From NCBI GenBank assembly GCA_019417125.1, contig DXVZ01000149.1, positions 27,029 to 35,334 on the forward strand: a DNA stretch of 8,306 nt, given 5' to 3'. The notes under the pieces are model-generated. The model was not told the origin of the DNA. It ran no database searches and worked only from the letters and a program-made list of their open reading frames with translations. The translations under genes and the position numbers were made by a program. This stretch comes from Phascolarctobacterium sp. Its GTDB lineage: Bacteria; Bacillota; Negativicutes; Acidaminococcales; Acidaminococcaceae. Each line of letters begins with the position of its first letter. Positions within the stretch are counted from its first letter, which is position 1. Shown here piece after piece: positions 1 to 6,504 of this stretch.

Positions 1-47
1 TCTTCCACCGCCCGGCGCGCTTCGGCAGCCAGTTCTTCCTTATCCAT
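1..47 (-). CDS. TIGR01440/YwlG-like protein, N-terminus only
   Basis: The first 15 codons of a gene that leaves the window read MDKEELAAEARRAVE. The ATG overlaps the last base of the rpiB stop codon (TAATG), so the two are translationally coupled. The peptide is a charged amphipathic helix. In Bacillus the gene after the rpiB homologue (ywlF) is ywlG, whose family (TIGR01440) starts with a similar helix. The assignment therefore rests mostly on gene order and only weakly on sequence. It could be a different helix-starting protein. Confidence 0.5.
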   Translation of the reverse strand, partial: MDKEELAAEARRAVE

Positions 48-490
48 TATTCTTCCGCCTCCAGCGCCATAATCTTATCGACGCGGCGTGCGTGGCGTCC
101 GCCCGCAAATTCCGTATGCAGCCATACGTCCACAATCATTTCTGCAAGGCCCACGCCGGTTACACGCTCTCCCAATGCCAAAATATTGGCGTTGTTGTGT
201 TCGCGGCTCATTTTGGCGCTGTAAACATCGCCGCAAACGGCTGCGCGCACGCCTTTAATTTTATTGGCAGCTATGGAAATACCCAAGCCCGTGCCGCAGA
301 CGAGTATGCCTAGTTCCGCTTCGCCGCCGGTAACAGCTTTGCCTACTTTTACGGCATAATCGGGATAATCGCAGGATTCTTCGGTATAAGTGCCCTTGTC
401 GATTACCTCGTAGCCTTTAAGTTCCAGATAATCTTTTAAATGGTTTTTAAGATGGATTCCGCCGTGATCGCTTCCCATTGCGATTTTCAT
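47..490 (-). CDS. rpiB: Ribose-5-phosphate isomerase B
   Basis: This 147-residue protein is the usual length for RpiB, a cytosolic enzyme of the pentose phosphate pathway interconverting ribose 5-phosphate and ribulose 5-phosphate. Visible family motifs are the N-terminal GSDHGG (residues 6-11), the active-site loop VCGTGLG with Cys65 as the expected catalytic base, and REHNNANILALGER (96-109) with His99. The ATG at 490 is chosen because a GAGGG ribosome site lies 8 bases before it. A GTG at 499 in the same frame would overlap that ribosome site. The gene follows tsaC after 31 bases and shares one base with the next start. Some family members (LacA/LacB, allose 6-phosphate isomerase) act on related sugars, but the housekeeping context favours RpiB. 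Confidence 0.95.
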   Translation of the reverse strand: MKIAMGSDHGGIHLKNHLKDYLELKGYEVIDKGTYTEESCDYPDYAVKVGKAVTGGEAELGILVCGTGLGISIAANKIKGVRAAVCGDVYSAKMSREHNNANILALGERVTGVGLAEMIVDVWLHTEFAGGRHARRVDKIMALEAEE

Positions 491-521
491 TACAGTCACC
501 CTCTGTTCTTATAATATATTG

Positions 522-1616
522 TTATTTTAACACAAAACTTTTAAGTTGCGTACTGTTTTTTAACAGCGCTTCCATATCGGCAGCCGCAAGCACCTGCCGC
601 CCGGCGGCTTTGCGCATACGGTTCATAACCGCAAGGCCGATGCCGTCCTCCGTTACGCCTTCGGATAAAATAAGTTCTACGCCCAATTTATCGCAGCGGC
701 GCAGCATACGGTACAGCTTAACGGCAAGCTCCGTTTTTTGCGTACCCCAGTTTAAAATATGCAGGTTTTGCGCGCGCTGCATGGTTGCAGCAGCCTCGCC
801 GCCGCACAAAACGGCTACCGGCGCAAATTTAGCGGCTTCCTTTGCCAACAGCGGCAAAAGCTTCAGCGCACCAGCATCCTCCACTACATACATTTTGGCT
901 TTGGGCGCATAATGGCGGTACTTCATGCCAGGGGCGCGGGGTTTTAATGTTTCCGCTCCGGCAAGGGCAGGGTCCAGCTCAACTTTTCCCAAAACTTCTT
1001 CCAGCTGCTCGCGCGTAATTCCGCCCGGGCGGAGAATAACCGGAACTTCGCCAGTAGTATCCACAATGGTGGATTCCACACCGACAGGGCACGCGCCGCC
1101 GTCGATAATACCGGCAATGCGCCCCTGCATATCGGCAAGCACGGTTTCCGCGTCAGTCGGGCTCGGTTTGCCAGAAAGGTTTGCCGAAGGCGCTGCCACC
1201 GGCGTACCAGCAAGGCGGATAAGCTGCGCCGCTACCGGGTGCGACGGCATACGCACCGCCACTGTGTCAAGCCCTGCGCTTACTTCATCCGGCACAATGC
1301 TGCTTTTGGCTGCAATCACCGTCAGCGGCCCTGGCCAGAATTTTTCAATTAAACGCTGTGCCTGCTCCGTCAGCCCGGTTGTAAGTTTTAAAATGTCTTC
1401 TTTATCTGCAATGTGCAAAATAAGCGGGTTATCGTTAGGGCGGCCTTTAGCTTCAAAAATTTTGCGCACTGCCGCGCCGTTCAGCCCGTCGGCGCCAAGC
1501 CCGTACACCGTTTCCGTCGGGAAAGCAACGGCTTCGCCCTGTTTTATCAGCGCCGCCGCCTCGCGCAGCATTACGCCGTCCGCATCATTTTGCAAGTTCC
1601 AATATCGAGTCTGCAT
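522..1616 (-). CDS. tsaC: L-threonylcarbamoyladenylate synthase, Sua5 type
   Basis: A 364-residue Sua5-type protein (ywlC in Bacillus). It makes threonylcarbamoyl-AMP from threonine, bicarbonate and ATP, the first step of t6A modification at position 37 of ANN-decoding tRNAs. Residues about 10-205 are the YrdC catalytic domain: PTETVYGLGAD (33-43), KGRPNDNPL (57-65), FWPGPLT (93-99), APSANLSG (142-149), ESTIVD (181-186) and LRPGGIT. A linker, APGMKYRHYAP (228-238), leads to the C-terminal Sua5 domain, ending with EGVTEDGIGLAVMNR. Short TsaC proteins lack that domain. The ATG at 1616 is preferred over an in-frame TTG at 1640 because AAGGA sits 7 bases before it. The first 32 bases overlap the end of prmC in another frame, implying coupled translation. 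Confidence 0.95.
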   Translation of the reverse strand: MQTRYWNLQNDADGVMLREAAALIKQGEAVAFPTETVYGLGADGLNGAAVRKIFEAKGRPNDNPLILHIADKEDILKLTTGLTEQAQRLIEKFWPGPLTVIAAKSSIVPDEVSAGLDTVAVRMPSHPVAAQLIRLAGTPVAAPSANLSGKPSPTDAETVLADMQGRIAGIIDGGACPVGVESTIVDTTGEVPVILRPGGITREQLEEVLGKVELDPALAGAETLKPRAPGMKYRHYAPKAKMYVVEDAGALKLLPLLAKEAAKFAPVAVLCGGEAAATMQRAQNLHILNWGTQKTELAVKLYRMLRRCDKLGVELILSEGVTEDGIGLAVMNRMRKAAGRQVLAAADMEALLKNSTQLKSFVLK

Positions 1617-2487
1617 AAGTTGTTCCTTCTTTCGCTGCAAAAACCATACGCTCTATACCGGCGTAATCGCGGCGCACCGCTACTACGCCATAGCCGTGGC
1701 TGCGGCATAAATACGCGACGGCTCCGCCCTGGTTAATGCCTATTTCAAACGCTAAAAAGCCATTTTCTTTTAAACGCTCCGTACTGCCGGCAATAATGCG
1801 GCGGTAAAAGTTCAGCCCGTCCGCACCGCCGTCCAGCGCCAGGCGCGGCTCACGCTTAACATCCGCCGCCAGCCCCGCAATATCGCCGCTGGGTATGTAC
1901 GGCGGATTGGAGATTATTATATCAAACTTCGCCTCGCGCGGCAGCGCTGCATACAAATCACTGCGCACAAGTTTAAGCCTGCCGTACACGCCCATTTTCT
2001 GCGCGTTTTCTTTGGCAACAGCAAGCGCACCAGGCGATACATCTACCGCCACGCCGTGCGCCTCAGGCAGCATATCAAGCAGCGAGACTATTATCGCGCC
2101 GCTGCCCGTGCCGATATCAAGTACCTCAGGCTTATCAATAAAGCTAGCCAGCTTTGCCGCGCACTCCACCAAAAGCTCGGTTTCCGGGCGGGGCACTAAA
2201 ACATCCGGCGTTACCTTAAAATCATACTTCATAAACGCGCGGCTGCCCAAAATATACGCCAACGGCTCTGCCGCCGCACGGCGTGCCACATAGCCGCGGT
2301 ACTGAGCCAGTTCGTGCTCCTCCAGCGGCTGGTCAAAATGTACATATAAAGTTATACGCTGGCACTGTAAAACGGAACAAAGCAGTATTTCCGCATCCAG
2401 GCGAGGATTTTCCAACCCTTTCTCTGCGAAATACTGCTTTGTCCAGTCCAGCACCTTGGCAATTGTCCATATAGGTTTTGCTGTCAT
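1585..2487 (-). CDS. prmC: Peptide chain release factor N5-glutamine methyltransferase
   Basis: A 300-residue class I SAM-dependent methyltransferase that methylates the glutamine of the GGQ motif in release factors, raising termination efficiency. Residues 1-75 form the helical N-terminal domain that contacts the release factor. PRPETE (99-104) and the SAM loop VLDIGTGSGAI (122-132) follow, and then the diagnostic NPPYIP (194-199), which holds the substrate glutamine. The stop of prfA, its substrate gene, lies one base before this ATG (TAATATG), and an AGGTG ribosome site sits inside the end of prfA. The pairing of enzyme and substrate gene supports PrmC over PrmB, which acts on a ribosomal protein. 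Confidence 0.96.
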   Translation of the reverse strand: MTAKPIWTIAKVLDWTKQYFAEKGLENPRLDAEILLCSVLQCQRITLYVHFDQPLEEHELAQYRGYVARRAAAEPLAYILGSRAFMKYDFKVTPDVLVPRPETELLVECAAKLASFIDKPEVLDIGTGSGAIIVSLLDMLPEAHGVAVDVSPGALAVAKENAQKMGVYGRLKLVRSDLYAALPREAKFDIIISNPPYIPSGDIAGLAADVKREPRLALDGGADGLNFYRRIIAGSTERLKENGFLAFEIGINQGGAVAYLCRSHGYGVVAVRRDYAGIERMVFAAKEGTTYADSILELAK

Positions 2488-2488
2488 A

Positions 2489-3556
2489 TTATTTCACCTG
2501 CTGCAGCTGTTTGCTTTGCTGCGCCGTAATAAGTGCGTCCAAAATCTCGTCTAAATCGCCGTTTAAAATTGCGTCCAGCCGGTGCAGCGTTAAACCTATG
2601 CGGTGATCCGTAACACGCCCCTGCGGATAATTATAGGTGCGGATACGCTCGCTGCGGTCGCCCGTGCCGACTTGGCTTTTGCGGTCCTGCGCCGTTGCCG
2701 CGCGCTGTTTTTCCTGTTCCATTTCTAAAACGCGGGCACGCAGTACGCGCATACATTTTTCGCGGTTTTTCAGCTGAGATTTTTCGTCCTGGCACTGTGC
2801 TACAATGCCCGTAGGTATATGCGTAATACGCACAGCGGATTCCGTTTTGTTAACGTATTGCCCGCCAGCGCCGCCTGCGCGGTAAGTGTCAATCCTTAAA
2901 TCGGCGGGGTTAATTTCAATATCAACTTCTTCTGCCTCCGGCAGCACCGCCACCGTAACAGTAGAAGTATGCACGCGCCCCTGAGATTCTGTTTCCGGCA
3001 CACGCTGTACGCGGTGCACGCCGCTTTCAAACTTCATGCGTCCGAAAACACCGGCGCCGCTTAACTGAAAGACTATTTCCTTAAATCCGCCAAGCTCCGT
3101 CGGGTTCGCATCCATAATCTCAAGGCTCCAGCGCCTGCTTTCGGCATAATGCTGATACATGCGGAACAGCACGCCCGCAAACAGCGCCGCTTCTTCGCCG
3201 CCAGCACCGCCGCGGATTTCCACAATCGCGTTTTTATCATCGTTGGGGTCGGTTGGCAAAAGCAAAATTTTCAGCTTCTCCTCGTATTCCGCCAGTTGCT
3301 GTTTTAATTCTTTCAGCTCATCATGCGCCATCGCCGCAAGCTCTTTGTCGCTGCCGTCGGCAATGATTTCTTCCGCTTCCTCGCGAGCCTTATCCAAAAT
3401 CTTGTACTCGCGGTAAGCCGCCACAATATCCGTCAGCTTGGCGTGTGCACGGGCGTATTTTTGCCATTCCGCCTGGTTCGTAATTACGTCCGGGTCGCTG
3501 ATTTTTGCTTCCAAATCCAAATATTTATCTTCAAGTGCTTCCAGTTTATCCAGCAT
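2489..3556 (-). CDS. prfA: Peptide chain release factor 1
   Basis: A 355-residue class I release factor that reads UAA and UAG and triggers peptide release in the ribosomal peptidyl transferase centre. Residues 1-100 are the helical PCRF domain. The stop-codon recognition tripeptide is PET (187-189, in RVPETESQG), the PxT form of RF1; RF2 has SPF. The catalytic GGQ is at 231-233 within RAGGAGGQYVNKT. An AGGAG ribosome site lies 6 bases before the ATG. The start overlaps the end of the DUF1385 gene by 11 bases, and prmC, which methylates Gln233, follows immediately. Confidence 0.97.
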   Translation of the reverse strand: MLDKLEALEDKYLDLEAKISDPDVITNQAEWQKYARAHAKLTDIVAAYREYKILDKAREEAEEIIADGSDKELAAMAHDELKELKQQLAEYEEKLKILLLPTDPNDDKNAIVEIRGGAGGEEAALFAGVLFRMYQHYAESRRWSLEIMDANPTELGGFKEIVFQLSGAGVFGRMKFESGVHRVQRVPETESQGRVHTSTVTVAVLPEAEEVDIEINPADLRIDTYRAGGAGGQYVNKTESAVRITHIPTGIVAQCQDEKSQLKNREKCMRVLRARVLEMEQEKQRAATAQDRKSQVGTGDRSERIRTYNYPQGRVTDHRIGLTLHRLDAILNGDLDEILDALITAQQSKQLQQVK

Positions 3557-4475
3557 TTGGTTCTCCTATCAGTTTTTCTTCCCCGCATGTCACCGGCTCA
3601 TCCTGCGCCAAATCTTCCGGCGGCACAACAGCCTTTAGCGAAGCAATTGCCACCTCAATCTGGCTGTCGTCCGGCTGGCGCGTGGTCAGCTTCTGCAAAA
3701 GCAGCCCCGGAGTAATGGCAATGCGCACCAGTGGGTTATCGGTGTGCGCTCCGGCATAGCGTATAAGCTCGTAGCTGACGCCAGCGATAACCGGCATCAG
3801 CAAAATACGCGACGCAATGCGTTCCAAGAGATTAGGCCAGCCAAGGAAAGTAAAAATAAACATGCTGATAAGCATGACAATCATCAAAAAATTGGTGCCG
3901 CAGCGCGGGTGCAGCGTACTGAACGGGCGCACGTTTTCTACCTTTAGGGGCAGTCCTGCCTCGTAGGTATAAATGGTTTTATGCTCTGCGCCATGATACT
4001 GAAACACGCGCTGAATATCATTCATCGAAGAAATTGCCGCAATATACGCCAAAAAGATTGCCATACGCAGCACGCCTTCGGCTAAATTCAAAGCCATGTG
4101 GTCTTGGGTAACGCCCGTTAAAAAGCGCATTGACCAGGTTGGGATAACAATAAAAAGTAAAATGGCAAGCCCTGCCGAAACGGCTATGGTCAGCGCCATA
4201 TCTTTAGAATCAAGTTTTTCGTCCTCGTCGCCTGATACCTGAGCAGAATAAGCCAGCGCCTTCATGCCCATAACCAGCGATTCTACCAGCGATACAACGC
4301 CGCGCAAAAACGGTTTCTTTAATATAGGATAGCGGTCAGAAATGCTGTTAACAGGGCGTACATCGACGGAAATTTCTCCGTCCGGCTGCCTTACGGCGAC
4401 AGCCACATGCGTTTTTCCGCGCATCATTACGCCTTCAATTACAGCCTGCCCGCCGACATTCGGTTTCTTATTCAT
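3546..4475 (-). CDS. DUF1385 (YqhQ-like) membrane protein
   Basis: A 309-residue integral membrane protein of the DUF1385 family (YqhQ in Bacillus). Family signatures are GGQAVIEGVMMRG (8-20), the polar EHKTIYTYE (164-172) and HPRCGTNF (189-196); the histidines, cysteine and acidic residues in the last two could bind a metal. Hydrophobic segments lie at about 98-115, 136-151, 195-213 and 223-242. The N-terminal 90 residues and the tail after about 250 are soluble. The family commonly sits next to prfA and prmC in Firmicutes, but its function is not settled and I assign none. A GAGGG ribosome site lies 9 bases before the ATG, and a hairpin separates the gene from rpmE. Confidence 0.9.
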   Translation of the reverse strand: MNKKPNVGGQAVIEGVMMRGKTHVAVAVRQPDGEISVDVRPVNSISDRYPILKKPFLRGVVSLVESLVMGMKALAYSAQVSGDEDEKLDSKDMALTIAVSAGLAILLFIVIPTWSMRFLTGVTQDHMALNLAEGVLRMAIFLAYIAAISSMNDIQRVFQYHGAEHKTIYTYEAGLPLKVENVRPFSTLHPRCGTNFLMIVMLISMFIFTFLGWPNLLERIASRILLMPVIAGVSYELIRYAGAHTDNPLVRIAITPGLLLQKLTTRQPDDSQIEVAIASLKAVVPPEDLAQDEPVTCGEEKLIGEPNAG

Positions 4476-4510
4476 AGTAATTTTCCCTCAAAAAAGCCCA
4501 TATACAAACA

Positions 4511-4532
4511 CAGCAGAGCTTTCGCTCTGCTG
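4511..4532 (-). terminator. Hairpin terminator or attenuator after rpmE
   Basis: Read on the minus strand, CAGCAGAGC pairs perfectly with GCTCTGCTG (9 bp) around a GAAA loop, a stable GNRA tetraloop. It begins 8 bases after the rpmE stop. The sequence after it (TGTTTGTATA) is only moderately T-rich, so termination may be partial. That would leave high rpmE expression and lower readthrough into DUF1385-prfA-prmC. No separate promoter for DUF1385 is evident in the 35 bases between the hairpin and its start. Confidence 0.7.
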
Positions 4533-4540
4533 TCGGTGAA

Positions 4541-4738
4541 TTATTTTCCATAACGTTTGTTGAATTTTTCGATACGGCCGCGGGCAGCTACGTTACGCTG
4601 TTGGCCGGTGAAAAACGGATGGCATTTGGAGCAAACGTCCACGCGCAGTTCCGGTTTAACAGAGCCGGTCATAAAAGTGTTACCGCATGCGCAGGTAACT
4701 TTAACTTCACCATATTTCGGATGGATTCCTTCTTTCAT
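4541..4738 (-). CDS. rpmE: 50S ribosomal protein bL31, zinc-binding type
   Basis: A 65-residue bL31 protein of the large ribosomal subunit, of the normal length. Cys16, Cys18, Cys36 and Cys39 (CAC at 16-18, CSKC at 36-39) form the zinc site of the C+ type. The zinc-free paralogue RpmE2, induced by Zur under zinc starvation, lacks these cysteines. The start MKEGIHPKYGEV is typical, and a GAGGTG ribosome site lies 7 bases before the ATG. It is the first gene of its transcript, with a strong promoter about 60 bases upstream and a hairpin just after the stop. Confidence 0.97.
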   Translation of the reverse strand: MKEGIHPKYGEVKVTCACGNTFMTGSVKPELRVDVCSKCHPFFTGQQRNVAARGRIEKFNKRYGK

Positions 4739-4797
4739 TCAATTGCACCTCACTTTACAAAAGACTCTATATAACATGTCGATATTAACGCTTATAT

Positions 4798-4826
4798 ATT
4801 GTAGCATAGCGCGGCAAGTTGTGCAA
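4798..4826 (-). promoter_or_regulatory. Extended -10 sigma-A promoter for rpmE
   Basis: On the minus strand, TTGCAC (4826-4821) and TACAAT (4803-4798) are separated by exactly 17 bases. A TG one base before the -10 makes it an extended -10 element. Transcription would start near 4790, giving a leader of about 50 bases before the rpmE ATG. I see no Zur-like operator. Confidence 0.8.
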
Positions 4827-4844
4827 GCATTATTTTAAACAACC

Positions 4845-4917
4845 TTGTTTGATGTCATGCAACGAACAGTTCTTTCGTTGCTGATTTTTGTCTTGTTAGA
4901 TGTTTGCTATCAAACAA
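4845..4917 (-). other. Nested inverted repeats at the 3' end of the NuoE-like gene
   Basis: TTGTTTGAT (4845-4853) and ATCAAACAA (4909-4917) are a perfect 9-bp inverted repeat that covers the stop codon of the upstream gene. It encloses an 8-bp hairpin, GCAACGAA (4859-4866) with TTCGTTGC (4874-4881) and a 7-base loop. On the minus strand no T-tract follows, so it is not a canonical intrinsic terminator. It may instead act as a 3' stabiliser or a processing element for the upstream mRNA. Confidence 0.45.
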
Positions 4918-5383
4918 CCGGCTTCTTGATTACCAGCTTTTGCAGCAGCTCCGGCGTTGCCGCATTGTAAATTTCACCGTCCCACTTAATGTTGGGGCCT
5001 TTGCCGCAGTGTTTTAAACAGCCGCAAATTTTAAAACTAAAGCCACCCTTGGTGCTTATGCCGCCGCTTTCTGCGCCGTAAACCTCGCGGATATACTTTA
5101 ACAGCGCCGCCGAACCGTTAGCGGCGCAGTTTTTACCGCCGCAAACTTCCAGCCGGTGCGGCGCAGCAGCCATTTTTAAACTTGGGTAACGCTTAATAAC
5201 GGCATTTAAAAAAGTAACTTTAATATTTAAAAGCGCGGCAATTTCTTCAATGGCAGCATCATGCAGCACGCCGCCGCTATGCTCCTGCACTTCTTTTAAA
5301 AGCTCCACCAGCGCAAACTGATTCTGCGGCGCATCCTGCCCTTTATAATATTCAACAGCTTCGTGTATATCCCAGTTAATCAT
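4910..5383 (-). CDS. NuoE-like [2Fe-2S] thioredoxin-fold protein
   Basis: A 157-residue protein of the NuoE/HndA family, the thioredoxin-like [2Fe-2S] subunit that passes electrons beside an NADH-oxidising flavoprotein in complex I, NAD-reducing hydrogenases and formate dehydrogenases. A helical N-terminal part (about 1-70) precedes the cluster domain. The usual four ligands are visible as VCGGKNC (Cys81, Cys86) and CLKHC (Cys122, Cys126). An extra Cys120 precedes the second pair (CGC). No NuoF- or NuoG-like partner is adjacent, so this is a stand-alone copy and its partner is unknown. The ATG has AAAGGA 5 bases upstream, and a weak extended -10 promoter faces it. Confidence 0.85.
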   Translation of the reverse strand: MINWDIHEAVEYYKGQDAPQNQFALVELLKEVQEHSGGVLHDAAIEEIAALLNIKVTFLNAVIKRYPSLKMAAAPHRLEVCGGKNCAANGSAALLKYIREVYGAESGGISTKGGFSFKICGCLKHCGKGPNIKWDGEIYNAATPELLQKLVIKKPVV

Positions 5384-5413
5384 GTTAGTCCTTTCAATGT
5401 TTAATAATAAAAT

Positions 5414-5443
5414 ATATTACCATTTTTTAGTATCGTAAGTAAA
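5414..5443 (-). promoter_or_regulatory. Weak extended -10 promoter for the NuoE-like gene
   Basis: On the minus strand, TTTACT (5443-5438) and TAATAT (5419-5414) are 18 bases apart, with TG one base before the -10. The -35 matches four of six consensus bases. Transcription would begin near 5407, about 24 bases before the ATG. The region is very AT-rich, so a chance match is possible. Confidence 0.4.
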
Positions 5444-5451
5444 TATTATTT

Positions 5452-5481
5452 TTGACACGTGTTATACACGTGTTGTATAAT
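5452..5481 (+). promoter_or_regulatory. Sigma-A promoter of hicAB
   Basis: TTGACA (5452-5457) and TATAAT (5476-5481) are both perfect consensus boxes, with a slightly long spacer of 18 bases. Transcription would start near 5488, directly before the GAGGTG ribosome site of hicA (5491-5496). The spacer is filled by a palindromic repeat, so a bound repressor would block RNA polymerase. Confidence 0.88.
5455..5473. promoter_or_regulatory. Probable HicB operator, two palindromic half-sites
   Basis: Two identical copies of the self-palindrome ACACGTGT (5455-5462 and 5466-5473) are separated by TAT, so their centres are 11 bp apart, about one helical turn. They overlap the end of the -35 box and most of the spacer. 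HicB below has a C-terminal ribbon-helix-helix-like segment, and such proteins bind tandem short palindromes cooperatively. HicB or HicAB autoregulation is the likely role; the match is inferred, not shown. Confidence 0.7.
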
Positions 5482-5501
5482 ATTTTATAAGAGGTGAACC
5501 A

Positions 5502-5696
5502 ATGCCAAGAACATTTAAAGACCTGATTAAAATTATTGAAAAAGACGGCTGGAAACTCGTTGCGCAAGACGGAAGCCACCGCCAATATAAACATCCTATA
5601 AAAAAGGGGCGCGTTACCATTGCTCCGCATAGATTAAGCGACGACGTCAGCCCCAAAACAGAAAACTCTATTTTAAAACAGGCAAGCCTAAAATAA
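5502..5696 (+). CDS. hicA: HicA mRNA interferase toxin
   Basis: A 64-residue HicA protein, a small double-stranded-RNA-binding-like fold that cleaves mRNA when freed from its antitoxin. Visible are the N-terminal helix FKDLIKIIEKDGW, the catalytic GSH motif (residues 24-26, His26) followed by RQYKHP, the strand RVTIAPH, and the C-terminal SILKQA helix. These are all standard HicA elements at the standard length. GAGGTG lies 5 bases before the ATG. It is the promoter-proximal gene of the pair, with the stop of hicA 19 bases before hicB. Confidence 0.95.
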   Translation: MPRTFKDLIKIIEKDGWKLVAQDGSHRQYKHPIKKGRVTIAPHRLSDDVSPKTENSILKQASLK

Positions 5697-5715
5697 GGCA
5701 GAAAAGGAGGTTATT

Positions 5716-6126
5716 ATGAATAAAAAATATCCTGATAATTATATTTTTCCTGCCGTAATTGAAAAAGGCTCTAAAAATTACAGCGTCTATTTTCCCGACC
5801 TTCCGGGAGTAGCTACGTCCGGCGATACAGTAACACAATCTATAGAAATGGCAAAAGAAGCACTGCAATTACATTTATGGGGCATGGAACAGGACGGTGA
5901 AGAAATTCCGGCAGCAAGCGAACCTGATGAAATAAACCTCGAAGACGGCGAAATTCTCTGCTACGTTGATGTAAATATGATTCCGATACGCTATAAAATG
6001 GATAACCGTTCAATCAAAAAAACTTTAACTATACCATGGTATTTAAACGACCTTGCCGAAAAAAAGCGTATCAACTTTTCGCAGGTTTTGCAAGAAGCGC
6101 TAAAAGAAAAATTGCAGCTTGCATAA
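5716..6126 (+). CDS. hicB: HicB antitoxin with RHH-type DNA-binding tail
   Basis: A 136-residue antitoxin that should neutralise HicA and repress the operon. Residues about 8-60 form the HicB domain, a degenerate RNase H-like fold: YSVYFPDLPGVATSGDT (22-38) followed by the helix SIEMAKEALQLHLWGM. After an acidic linker, residues 100-133 read KKTLTIPWYLNDLAEKK then NFSQVLQEALKEKL. A basic strand and two helices in that order are typical of a ribbon-helix-helix domain. Some HicB proteins carry a helix-turn-helix instead. The ribosome site AAGGAGG is stronger than that of hicA, as expected if antitoxin must exceed toxin. Confidence 0.95.
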   Translation: MNKKYPDNYIFPAVIEKGSKNYSVYFPDLPGVATSGDTVTQSIEMAKEALQLHLWGMEQDGEEIPAASEPDEINLEDGEILCYVDVNMIPIRYKMDNRSIKKTLTIPWYLNDLAEKKRINFSQVLQEALKEKLQLA

Positions 6127-6173
6127 CAAAAAAATCCGAACTTACTTTTTAGTAGGTTCGGATTAATTTTTTA
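6127..6173. terminator. Bidirectional intrinsic terminator between hicAB and the prophage genes
   Basis: AATCCGAACTTACT (6133-6146) pairs with AGTAGGTTCGGATT (6151-6164) over 14 bp around a TTTT loop, with a single mismatch-type position. A run of A precedes the stem and AATTTTTT follows it, so it can work in both directions. On the plus strand it ends hicAB one base after the stop. On the minus strand it can end the transcript of the 73-residue protein gene. Confidence 0.92.
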
Positions 6174-6278
6174 TTTGGTGGAGATTTGCAGATAAAAAAC
6201 GAACCACTAAAGTGCATTTTACCAAAAATTATTTTGAATTTCAATTTTATTTCAACAAGAAAACAGCCTAATACATCT
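6174..6278. other. AT-rich spacer without recognisable genes
   Basis: About 105 bases between the shared terminator and the stop of the 73-residue protein gene. The only local structure seen is the short inverted repeat TTGAATTTCAA (6234-6244). As this lies between hicAB and genes of phage type, a prophage attachment site could be here. No duplicated core or tRNA end is visible in the window to prove it. Confidence 0.35.
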
Positions 6279-6500
6279 TTAATTGTTGATGTCAGCATCA
6301 CTTAGTTCTTTTTCCAATTCTTCAACAGCTTTAGTACAAACTTCTAAGTTTCCAGCTTTTATCAATTTATCAAACCTTTTTATCAGCGCCCACTCATCAT
6401 CATGGGCGCGAAGCTGACGTTGTTTACGTTGACCCATTATGTTTTTACTTCCTTTCGGTCTTCCAGCGCCAGCTCTAACACCGCCCCATGAATTTACCAT
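6279..6500 (-). CDS. Small basic protein with an AT-hook-like start
   Basis: A 73-residue protein with no function I can assign. Residues 6-20 read GGVRAGAGRPKGSKN, a glycine-rich basic stretch with an AT-hook-like GRPKGS core, also seen at the start of some phage small-terminase and accessory proteins. The rest is basic (RKQRQLR) then helical and acidic (EELEKELSDAD). A nucleic-acid-binding role is plausible. A very strong ribosome site, GAGGAGG, lies 7 bases before the ATG and overlaps the last codons of the upstream microprotein gene, so translation is probably coupled. At 73 residues it is too short to be a full small terminase subunit. Confidence 0.75.
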   Translation of the reverse strand: MVNSWGGVRAGAGRPKGSKNIMGQRKQRQLRAHDDEWALIKRFDKLIKAGNLEVCTKAVEELEKELSDADINN

Positions 6501-6504
6501 TCTA

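Noticed and set aside
491..499. GTG start for rpiB at 499
   Set aside because: It would overlap the ribosome site that serves the ATG at 490, and the family begins with the sequence from that ATG.
1617..1640. TTG start for tsaC at 1640
   Set aside because: A good AAGGA site sits 7 bases before the ATG at 1616, and the extra residues are not part of the family.
925..1710. Long plus-strand frame opposite tsaC
   Set aside because: It is antisense to strongly conserved YrdC motifs and has a composition rich in Ser, Pro and Ala, as expected of a shadow frame in GC-rich coding DNA.
4859..4890. Plus-strand intrinsic terminator (hairpin followed by TGATTTTTG)
   Set aside because: No plus-strand gene lies upstream that would need it; recorded instead as part of a nested repeat at the 3' end of the NuoE-like gene.
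5668..5868. Minus-strand frame opposite hicA/hicB
   Set aside because: It has no ribosome site and is antisense to well-conserved HicB sequence.
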